Of a stretch of DNA of 64,000 bases, positions 47,401 to 57,200 are shown one piece after another. Source of the stretch: Owenia fusiformis (taxonomy: Eukaryota; Annelida; Polychaeta; Sabellida; Oweniidae); the NCBI GenBank assembly GCA_903813345.2, contig CAIIXF020000001.1, positions 45,961,885 to 46,025,884 on the forward strand, written 5' to 3'. A model generated the notes under the pieces. That model saw only the letters and a program-made list of their open reading frames with translations, did no database searches and was not told the DNA's origin. How positions within the stretch are numbered: the first letter of the stretch is position 1; the number at the start of each line of letters is the position of its first letter. Both the position numbers and the translations under genes were made by a program.

Positions 47401-47577
47401 AGATGGATAGTGACTCTGTCGGATGGAATAGCTCGAGGCCATGTTTTGAAACACGGCCTCGTTATAGATGGCACCCACACTTATGTCCAAAGATACGATA
47501 CCGTAATGGACAGAGAATATTGTTTCTTTTTACAATATCACAGAACGAAGTATCGAAATAAGCCTACTCACACATGA
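44459..47577 (+). CDS. Unrecognised 831-aa protein with decapeptide repeats
   Basis: Two exons, 44459-46449 and 47073-47577, joined in frame (GG|A). The open frame runs upstream to 44,432, but the first ATG is 44,459 with A at -3. It starts MPTSSEALSDFNSTEMSPGA, then a basic RWRRRPPSGVVPRLEMARIN. Residues ~100-360 are polar, low in hydrophobics and look disordered. Residues 362-512 are fifteen tandem units of the type LNTSSVSDQQ. Then a basic RKVKNKIRRRTS-like stretch and an acidic end to exon 1. Exon 2 encodes the only globular-looking part, ~110 residues with VHKDILHATLKVLETLEG (helix), VQTIQFEPRKVI, RWIVTLSDGIARGHVLKHG and YDTVMDREYCFFLQYH. The strand-helix order is reminiscent of RRM-like folds, but this is a guess. 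No signal peptide or membrane helix. Confidence 0.75.
45542..45994 (+). repeat. 30-bp coding minisatellite (15 units)
   Basis: Fifteen tandem units inside the 831-aa protein gene, each 30 bp except one of 33 bp (unit 8, SAPADQ with an extra Ala). Consensus peptide L-N-T-[LS]-[SN]-V-[SP]-D-Q-[KQ]. Leu/Phe at position 1 and Asp-Gln at 8-9 are the most constant positions. Confidence 0.92.
46524..46706. mobile_element. Small MITE, GTAAAACCTGT family, copy 2
   Basis: Left end CAGTAAAACCTATATATTGG, right end GACAGGTTTTACTGTTG. The right half is the reverse complement of the left half of the 17,438 copy (shared GAGAGGTGTTCACTAAGACA). It is in the intron of the 831-aa gene. Confidence 0.65.
46812..46817 (+). 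terminator. Possible intronic poly(A) signal
   Basis: AATAAA at about 46,812 in the intron of the 831-aa gene. If exon 1 is not spliced, the frame stops at once after the donor (Gly then TAA at 46,451-46,453), so use of this site would give a 664-aa form without the C-terminal domain. Confidence 0.35.
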
Positions 47578-47616
47578 AAGTGATGAACTTGTCCTGTTGA
47601 CAAGATATTGTTGATT

Positions 47617-47622
47617 ATTAAA
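47617..47622 (+). terminator. Variant poly(A) signal of the 831-aa gene
   Basis: ATTAAA 40 bp after the TGA stop at 47,575-47,577; no AATAAA lies closer. Confidence 0.4.
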
Positions 47623-48099
47623 AGTTTTATACTTCCTGCTTATAACTTTTATTTCTCCATTCGTCGTGGTTCCATTCCTATGGGCGTGGAAATAAGGTCA
47701 CATGATTGTATTATTATCTTGCCATTCTGATTTAGTCCCTCTTTATTCTAATACAACTGCATTTATTCGACACCTTAGTTCTGCCAATAATATTTATGTT
47801 TGGTGCCGAGGTATGGGATATAACACAAAACAAATTTTTTTTTCTAAAATATATTTTATTTTAAAGGGTTAAGAAAACAACTCCAAACTATATGGTTTAC
47901 GGTGAACTTGGTAAACCTCTACATGTAAAGTATGTATATCTTGAAAATTTGGTATAAATTAGCAATAAGCAGCTCTGACAGTTTAAAAATAAGTGAAAAA
48001 TCAGGCCCGTAAGACACTTTTCTCCAAGGGGGGTGCGGTTTTTACTTAAGAGAATATAAAATTGTCATTTTTTTGCCGCGTAAACCAAATCGCGTAAGT

Positions 48100-49870
48100 C
48101 AGAGGGGGGGGGGGGGGGGGGTCGGTACTCGGTTACTCCCTATATCGGTTTGGAATTAACAAATGCAACTTCAAAACGTTCCAATTGTTTTATGGGGGGG
48201 GGGGGGGTGTGAGGAGTGGTCCACTCCCCCTTGAAAATTTTACAGTTTTGAGATGCTATTTGGTGCATTCTGGGCACTTTCAAAGTCCCATGCAGTGTCT
48301 CGGTATATATCACTGCACGGGAGTTTGAGTGTATGAGTCAATAAGAAAAATATGAATTTTTTTTCAAATTATTTTGGGGGTGTCAAAAAGGATGAGAGGG
48401 TGAAGTGGGGTGGGGTGCCAAATTTTGGGGGTGTCAAAGGGGAGGGAAGGGTGCCAGAGGGGAGGTGGGGTTGGGGTGCCAGAGGGGGAGCAAGGTGTTG
48501 TCGCCCAGAAACATTGACCATATCAAGGTGCTATTTGATGATGTCTGGGCACTTAAAAAATTACTGAGACAATACATGAAATTCAGAATATTTTCTTTTG
48601 TTTTGTGGGGGATGTGAGGGGTGGCTAACTCTCTTACAATTTTACAATTTAAAGATAATATTTGGTGCTTCTGGGCACTTTTAAAGTGTATTAGTCAATA
48701 AAAACATTGAAAAACAATCATATTTTTTCAAATTTTGGGGGTGTCAAAGGGGAGGGAGGGGTGCCAGAGGGGGAGATGGGGTTGGGGTGCCAGAGGGGGA
48801 GCAAGGGGTTGTCGCCCAGAAACATTGACCATATCAAGGTGCTATTTGATGATGTCTGGGCACTTAAAAAATGTCTGAGACAATCCATGAAATTCAGAAT
48901 ATTTTCTTTTGTTTTGTGGGGGATGTGAGGGGTGGCTAACTCTCTTACAATTTTAAAATTTAAAGATAATATTTGGTGCTTCTGGGCACTTTTAAAGTGT
49001 ATTAGTCAATAAAAACATTGAAAAACAATCATATTTTTTTCAAATTTTGGGGGTGTCAAAGGGGAGGGAGGGGTGCCAGAGGGGGAGGTGGGGTTGGGGT
49101 GCCAGAGGGGGAGCAAGTGTTTGTCCTCCATATCTGTCTCCCAGAAACAATTACAATATCAAGGTGCTATTCGATGAAGTCTTTTAAAAAATCTTAATTT
49201 CTTTTTCAATATTTTTTTTTTTTGGGGGGGGGTGTCAAGGGGGGGGGGGGGGATGCCAGAGGGGGAGGTGGTGTGGGGATTCAGAATTCAGAACTTTTCC
49301 ATTGTTTTGTTTAGGGTGTGAGGGGTGGCCCACTCCCCATAGAAAATTTTACAATTTTACGACGACGCTATTTGGTGCTTTCTGGGCACTTTCAAAGTGT
49401 ATAAGTCAATTAAAGAATTTGAGAAAATCACAACTTTTATCCAATTTCTTTGGGGGGGGGGGTGGTCAATGGGGGGGGGGGCAGAGGGGGAGGTGGTGTG
49501 GGGATGCAAGTGCAAGATGCAAGAGGGGAGCAAGTGTTAGTCCCCCAGAAACACTAACTGTATCAAGGAGCTATTATTTTGATGATGTCTGTGCACTTTA
49601 AAAGTGTCTGAGACAAAACACTAAAATAAATTTAGAACTTTTCCATTGTTTTGTGGGGGTGTGAGGGGTGGCCAATACCCCTAGAAAATTTTACAATTTT
49701 AAGATGCTATTTGGTGCTTTCTGGGTACTTTCAAAGTGTATGAGTTAATGAAAAAAAAAAAAAATTCAAAAAAAACATTTTTCAAAAAAAAAATTTCAAA
49801 TTTTTTTTTGGGGGGGTGACAAAGGGGGGTGCGGTCGCACCCATCGCACCCCCCCCCATCTGACGGCCCT
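48100..49870. repeat. G-rich tandem repeat array
   Basis: About five units of roughly 300-400 bp, each with TTTGGTGCTTTCTGGGCACT, a run of A/T, then a G-rich block (GGGGGTGTCAAAGGGGAGGG, GTGCCAGAGGGGGAG) and GTCGCCCAGAAACATTGACC. Unit starts near 48,250, 48,660, 48,965, 49,368 and 49,710. Poly-G tracts of 18 (48,104-48,121) and 14 (48,194-48,207) lie at the left. The two units at 48,657 and 48,965 are almost identical, which indicates recent duplication. Apparent open frames here are repeat translation. Confidence 0.85.
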
Positions 49871-50148
49871 GAAAATGTACAAATTATGTAAACGTATGTA
49901 TGGTACATTGGGGAAAAAGTATAGGTGACGAATTTCATCTCATTTTAGAATTCAAAGCTTCAAGTAATACATACATTTATTTTACCTCACAATCATGATA
50001 TTATTTCTGAAAAAGTACAAATACAAAAATATGAAAGGGATTTAAGCCCAGGATTCAATGGTTGACTGGAATTTCATAACTGAAACCCTTCCCTTATCTA
50101 TTCAAATGAGCTGTCTTTATTCACACATAGCTAGGCATAATACAGGGT

Positions 50149-50327
50149 GACCGGGAAAAAAGGAGACCACTGAAGTAGGCAATATATCCTAAACTAGACT
50201 AGTGATATCAATGAAAATTTGCACACAGGAAAACATTTCTATGAAAATTTGTTCCTGACAGTTTCAATATAAACAGCTAACTGGTTATATTAAAACTTCA
50301 ATGGTCTCCTTTTTCCGGCCACCGTGT
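50149..50327. mobile_element. Small mariner-like MITE
   Basis: About 180 bp between TA dinucleotides. Starts CAGGGTGACCGGGAAAAAAG, ends CCTTTTTCCGGCCACCGTG (inverted, about 30 bp with mismatches). The CAGGGTG start resembles the element at 33,918. Confidence 0.65.
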
Positions 50328-51252
50328 ATTTTTTGCCAGGTAACCTTGAAAATTGAAGGGTTATCCGGATATAAATTCAAAACTTTTGGACCTTTAGAGT
50401 TATGTCATGGAATTATGAGTGTGAAAAATATTGTAAATTTAAATTTTACTTTTCAGTTCGTCTCTAGGCTCTAACTTTACTCTCTTTAACTCACTGTTGT
50501 AGTCACATTAGCCGTGTGTGCTCACCTTTCGTCATTAATTTTGTAATCGATTACTAGCTTAATCTTTTTGTATTTCGAGTGATGGAGTATTTCGTACATA
50601 AAAAAATGTTTTGCCAATCGTGTATTAATGCGGTGCCCAGCCGTCTGCCCCAAAAGTATTTAAGTGAGACAGCTCCATTGCAATGTCAACCGATTCCTAT
50701 CATAATGAAAATATTTGATATTTTGACTTTTAGAAGACTTTATTTACTCACATTACTTCAAAACATCATTTGACAACCATACACATATGATACATATTGC
50801 ATAGTATGCAGTGTTTTCTTTCGATTTGTTCTCCAAATATGTTGTTCTTTATTGCCGATATGCTTTAATTCCAAAGATTACATCACGACTACATTCCTTG
50901 AGTGGTTGGCGGCAACAGGGATAGAGGTCAATGGAGCGGCAGCATGGGATTGTTGTACATTATGTATACTGCATATTGCTTGCATTTAAAAATGTACATG
51001 CAGTTACTGTATTTACAAAAACGAAAATGTGTTTTGTCCTCTCACACTTTTAATAACATACACGTTTTTACAATGATCGTGAACAGTTATGCATAGAAAG
51101 ATCCAAGAGTTCACTCGATCCATCTTTCTAAGCAATATTATCCCACTAATTTCAAATCATTTCTTTTTCTATTTTCTTCATCCAATTTTGATTGCAATAA
51201 CATCGTAAGTTGTCCGTTGAAGTATTTACAAAAATATTGTTTTGAAAATTAC

Positions 51253-54200
51253 TTATAATTCGTTAGTGTGGACATTTGCTTGATATTTTCCGAGTTCTTC
51301 ACGTAGTTTTACGATCTCTGGGTCGTACGTGTACTTCTCAGGATTTACTTCTCTCAACTGAAAGTAAATGGAAAAGGAATATTGTGATTAAACGACCGGG
51401 GGGGGGGGTAGTTGTCTTTCTAGTACTTGACTAAAAAGATGTCAAAGATATTATTAACCAGCTTTTATATGAGCAGCAGTTTACCGATGTTTCTTGATTT
51501 TCGATATGGTATTACAGAGACAACTAATCCAAAGATACAAGTACAATCAGAATTTAAACAACACTACTGCCATCTTTATTCAGTTCTGGGCCTCAGTTAC
51601 TAGCGCAGTCAGATGTCCCTTTGGTAGTTCGACTTTTTCAGGAAAGCAACAAACTTGGCACAGTTGTAGAAACATATGATCTGAATGAAAAATAATTTCG
51701 GGGCAAGTGATTCGGGGTGGTCTTCATGGATTGTAAGCCTCTGACCTCCACCCCTATCAGGTGGGGAGGGGGTACATTATAATAAAATAAATAAAAATAG
51801 TTGTAAAGTATATTTCTTTAAATGACTTCATTTGGTGATTGCTTTGAGCCTTGAAATTGAGAAAAACCTATTTTAAAAGTGGTGTTTAGGAAGGAAAATA
51901 CATTTTAACCCAATTATCTAGAGTGAATTCATCTTTCAAAGGGTCAAATATGGGACATCAAGTACTGTATTTCAAGAATGTGATGTCTGGTCATCCTGAA
52001 AAAATTCATACTAATAGAGATATAGGTGATAATCACTCATATGATATATGGCTTGTGTAGCTCATGTAATTTTTGAGAAATAAATTATCGAAATATGGAT
52101 ATTTAAGCCCTTGCGGCCTAGGGGTGACCTTATTTTACCTTAATAATTTTTAAGATACGCAATGTTTGGGCCTCATATGAATTCTAAATGTTGCATTAAG
52201 TATTGTTTTGTCATATTATTCCTAATTAAATGTAAAAAAATTATTGGAAATTAAAAAAAAATCAAATTTTCATTTTCGGTTCTAAAGGGCCAGGGGTAAC
52301 CATATTTTACCCTAATAATTTCCCAGATATGAAATATATGCATCTCAAATTAGCTCAAGATGTTGCATATAGTTCTGTTTTATCATAATTCTTCCAATAA
52401 GATGTAGAAAATGATCGGATATATCTAAAAAATTAAAATTTTCACTTAAGCTCTTGATGGCCCTGGGGTAACCTTATTTTACCTTAATAATTTTCTAAAT
52501 ATGAGACATAGTCACCTCAAATGAGCTTAAGATGGTATATTTAGTCCTGTTTTATCATATCATTCCCAAGGAGTGAAAAAATGATTGGAAATTATAAGAA
52601 AATGACATTTTCATATTACACCCCCAATCCGTAACATCTTCTTGCAGCGCTGTAAACAGTACTGAACAGTGCAGTCAGAGTACTGCACTATATAGCAATG
52701 TACAATGCTATTCTAACACCATCTGTTTTGGACAGCGTAGTACAGTACTGTTTTTACAGCTCAGTACTGTTTTAGAAAACAGCTGTGTTCAGTACTGTTT
52801 TTACAGCACTGTTTATGAAACCATGCTGTTTGATGCAGTTTGAGATTGGTAGTGTAGTTTATGATAGGTCAGGAATGACCTAATTTTACCTTAAAATTTT
52901 AAACAAAGATATATCATATTGTCTACTCAAATGAGCTCAAAATAGTGAATATAGTCTAGTTTTGTCATATTATTGCTACTGAGATATAAAATAATGATTA
53001 ATAATTATAAAAAATGAACCTCAACAGCCATTTATTCCTTTCTAGTACCAATGGCAATACTATCTAGTTTTATAGAACATTTTCTAAGATATGAAAATGT
53101 TTGATAAGTCCAGTTCATACTCGCACGAGTAGTAGCATTGTTAAGATTCTGTATATTATCATTTGAGTATATAATCCAAATCTATAAAACCTAATCAAAG
53201 GAGTCACAATTTATGGATTCTGACAGTCTCTCCTACAGCTACATAGCTCAGAGCAAATCAGATCTTCTTTCAAACATTTGCATCTGTTCTCTTGACACAG
53301 GTATCTACCCCATGACCTACATTTTATGTTGTGGCCTCAGTATCAGCAGTGGGAGTAGTCCAGCCACATTCATGTGGTGATGGAAACTGTGGGTAAGAAT
53401 GCATCAGAATGAATAAGGACTCTAGTCTTCTAATTTTAGGGTATCAAAAAAGATTTAAAGCTTAAGAACACTTGCGTAACCTCGGGGTACACCTTCTATT
53501 CCTGCAAATCAGTTGACTAAGAGTAGTAGCAGAATGCATCTAGCGATTGTATGAAAAATGGTAAGGGCTAAACTTCGTTCATGGCCAAATGGCCTTGAAA
53601 TATCTAAGGCAGGTCGTTCATACTGGAGGAATTTCCCCTCACCATAGGCCATATGCAATCCAAATTGACATTTTCAGCACAAGTTACTGCCAGTTTAAAC
53701 CACATCAAAATCAACTGTATTGACTATGATTCTTATTAGGTCATGACAGAAGCAGTCTTTGGCATGCTTCTTCATATGAGCGAATGGTGATGGCAGATAC
53801 TTCACTATCGGGCTAAGATATTGCATTACCTCATCGTGAGGTCACTATCTTCTTGCCATCTTCCTCCAGGGTTTCAGTTTTGATGTCTGGAAGGAAAACA
53901 GCTCCCTCTTCTTAAGAAGTGTAAATTCAGTTCAAAGCTTCTATAAAGGGAGTCCCACTTATAGGTTTTTAAGATCCAAAACATTTCAAGAGGAATCAGC
54001 TGAAATAATGTTCATCCAGGGGGTTTCTTTGGAAAAAAATAAACATATATGTTAGTCTTGATGAAATATCAAAACTTGAATATATTTTGACACTGGTCCA
54101 TGATCGTTGAATGGCCCCTTTGCACTAATTGTTGCACCTTTAAAACAGCACTAGAGAGACTTGTGGAACTGGAACAAGGATAGTCTAAGGAGGAAACTGA

Positions 54201-57200
54201 AACCCTTGAAATGGATGGAAAGAAGATAGTGACCACATAAATTAAGGAGGCAATGCAATGTTTTAGCCCAACAGTGAGGTTCTGCCATCACCCTTAATCT
54301 TATAAGAAGAAGCAGATTCAAGGATATTTCTCAATATTTTCAGTTAGACTGCTTCAATCATGGCCTTCCAAGAGAAAGAATAATACTCCTTACATTTAAT
54401 TCTGATGTGGTTATCCTGGCATATGGTTACCTGCCCATGAGCAAAGTTAAATCCTCCCCATTTCTCATACAATCATTGGATGTGATGTTACATCTGTATT
54501 CTACTGTTATGGAAAAATGGAATAAATGGATTGAGATTTAAATGTGTCACTGAATTTTCTAATTGTTGTTAATCATTATCTCAGTAGGAATAAAGTGAAA
54601 AACAGACTATTTTCCCCATTTTGAGATCATTTTATCTTGAAAATTATTGTGATAACATTTGGCATTCTTGTGCCCAATCATTGACTGTCATTATTCACTG
54701 GCAGAATCCTTGACAGAAGCAGCTCACCTTAACCCCCCCCCCCATCAGGCTAAGGTGACTGGACTTACTACCCTTTGCATTCATTCGACTTTCCTTCTCA
54801 AAAGAGAGCTTCGTCTTCACTCTATCAGTTTTCAATGAATCTCTGAACTCACTGCGCTAATCAGAGTTTGTTGTCGAAATAATGACGGCTTTCTATATGG
54901 TCATTTTCTCTGACGAAATCGCATCATTAATGTGCACGCATTTACCACTTGTTCCTTCAAGCTCACTGATTGGTTGAGAATAGGTCAGCATGGTTTATTG
55001 CAGCTTGGGTCATAAATGCTTTAAGACCCAAGCTGCCAATGGCATCGGTCATGGGGACGGGGCTGCTAAACTCACTCCATCTTTTGCTGCTATATTATGG
55101 TAATATATGATAAAATCACTCCTGACCTGTCAAAAGCTAAAAATGTCATTTTTCAAATTTCCATTATTTTTTACATCTCCTAAGGAATAATATGACAAAA
55201 CAAGAGTATATGACACAATCCTAAGCTCAATTGAGATGCATACGTCTCATAATTAAGAAAAGCTCAAGGTTAAATAAGCCCCCCCCCCAGGCCATCATAA
55301 GCTAAAATGAAAATTTCAAATTTTAAGAAATGTCCAATCATTTTCTACATCTTATTGGAGGTATTATGATTAAACAGAATTATATGCACCATCTTGAGCT
55401 AATTTGGGATACATATATTACAAACCTTGAAAGTAATTAAGGTAAAATATGGTTACCCCTGGCCCTTCAGAAGCGATAATGAAATTTTTTTTTTTTTGAA
55501 AAGTTCCAATCATTTTTCAATCCAATTAGGAATAATATGACAAAACAAGACTCAATGCACCATTTTGAGCTCATATGAGACCCATACATTGCATATCTTA
55601 AAAATTATTAAGGTAGAATAAGGTTACCCCTAGGCCGCAAGGGCTTAAAAATTCAAATTTCGATAATTTTTATCTCAAAAAATACATGAGCTACCCAAGC
55701 CATATTCTATATTTGTGATGAACACTTATACCCCTATTAGTATGAATTTTTCCAATATGATCAGACATCACATTCTTGAAATACAGTACTTGATGTCCCA
55801 TATTTGACCCTTTAAAAGATGAATTCACGCTAGATAATTGGGTCAAAATGCATTTTCCACACTAAACACCACATTTACTATCGGTTTGTCTCAATTTCAA
55901 GGCTCAGAGCAATCACCAAATTAAGTCATTTAAAAAAATTTACTTCACAACCATTTTTATTTATCTTTTATAATGTACCCCCTCCCCGCCTGATAGGGGT
56001 TGGGGTCAGAGACTAAAAAATCCATGAAGACCACTCCGGATCACTTGCCCCGAAATCATTTTCCACTCAGATCAAGTGTTTCTACAACTGTGCCAAGTTT
56101 GTTGCTTTCCTGAAAAAGTCGAACTATAAAGGGCTCATTTCTGGACATCTGACTGCGCTATACGCTAATATTTTTTGTTCAAGACATTCACGCCGAAATA
56201 GCCTGACAACTATAAAGTACATACATGTACCGTTGTCACAAATGGCGGACATAACCGTCGCTCCAATCAGATTTTCATGAACTGTATGTACTGTTTAATA
56301 GAGCACCTACACTAAATTCCTTTGGAACAACAATCAATCAAAGTGCTTTATACTCATTGTACAGTTATTAATGTTCTACCATCGAAATAAAGTTTTCAAT
56401 CTAACCGAACAAAATGAGATACGGGACAACGGACACTGTATTACCACATGCCGTTGTCTTTGTATATTATTTCAAATTCAGATTCCATTGTCATTGACAA
56501 TATCGAAGACGCTATATTTTGGCGATTTACGACCAAATTTGATCGAAATTGGGATTTCATATCATCACAAGAGCTTAATACATGCACAGAATTAGCGACG
56601 ATAGAATTCAGTGAAATGAGGACCAAGTGTTTAAAAAGTTGAAGCGACGGTTATGTCCGTCATTTTTGACAACGGTATCTGGCTTTACCGTTGTCAGGCT
56701 ATTCCGATGTGACATTTGGACCACGAAATGAAAAATATTGAAACATGAGTCTTCATATGGGGTGGTATTTCTTGTAAAAAGTGATTTCGATAATCATATC
56801 TTAACTCGTACTTACGAGAGTACGAGTTCCCTATCGAGAAGTTGTTAATTAAATTCATATATCAGTTACAGATACAGACATGGGCCGATACAACTTGTTT
56901 ATATTACGCTTACCACACATGAGCTTTCAAGAGAGCTTTCAAGAGTCTCTTGAAAGCCCATCCGCTTACACCATGGTACAAACAAGGAATCAGTATTATA
57001 GGTGACGCTATGTGCTTTGTGCATTGTACTGATCCCGATTATTAATACTACTGACCTTTCTACTTTCTTCGACCTGGATTTCCTGGTTATAAGGGATGTG
57101 TTTTCTTTTCCTGTCGAATCTGAAATTAAAACAATATCTCCTCACATTTACACGTACCCCTGTGTTTCATTTTGTAATTTTGTTAAAAAAGCAATTCATT

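Larger units (their letters stand above)
51599..56165. mobile_element. 4.57-kb diverged palindrome (foldback element)
   Basis: The outer ends GCGCAGTCAGATGTCC (51,602) and GGACATCTGACTGCGC (56,143) are inverted copies. Similarity then runs inward on both sides: AGTTCGACTTTTTCAGGAAA, TTGGCACAGTTGTAGAAACA, GGGGCAAGTGAT, GGTGGTCTTCATGGA, GTACATTATAA and a sub-repeat array. It continues to GTGATGGCAGA...GAAGATAGTGACC near 53,790-53,860 and 54,215-54,290, leaving a loop of about 310 bp (53,885-54,196). No open frame over 60 codons exists between 51,680 and 56,370. The two arms are diverged by substitutions and indels, so the structure is old. It lies in intron 2 of the NDUFA4-like gene. Confidence 0.85.

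Noticed and set aside
48352-49601. Protein genes rich in Gly in the G-rich array
   Set aside because: The frames repeat with the DNA units, lack splice or family support and are explained by the satellite.
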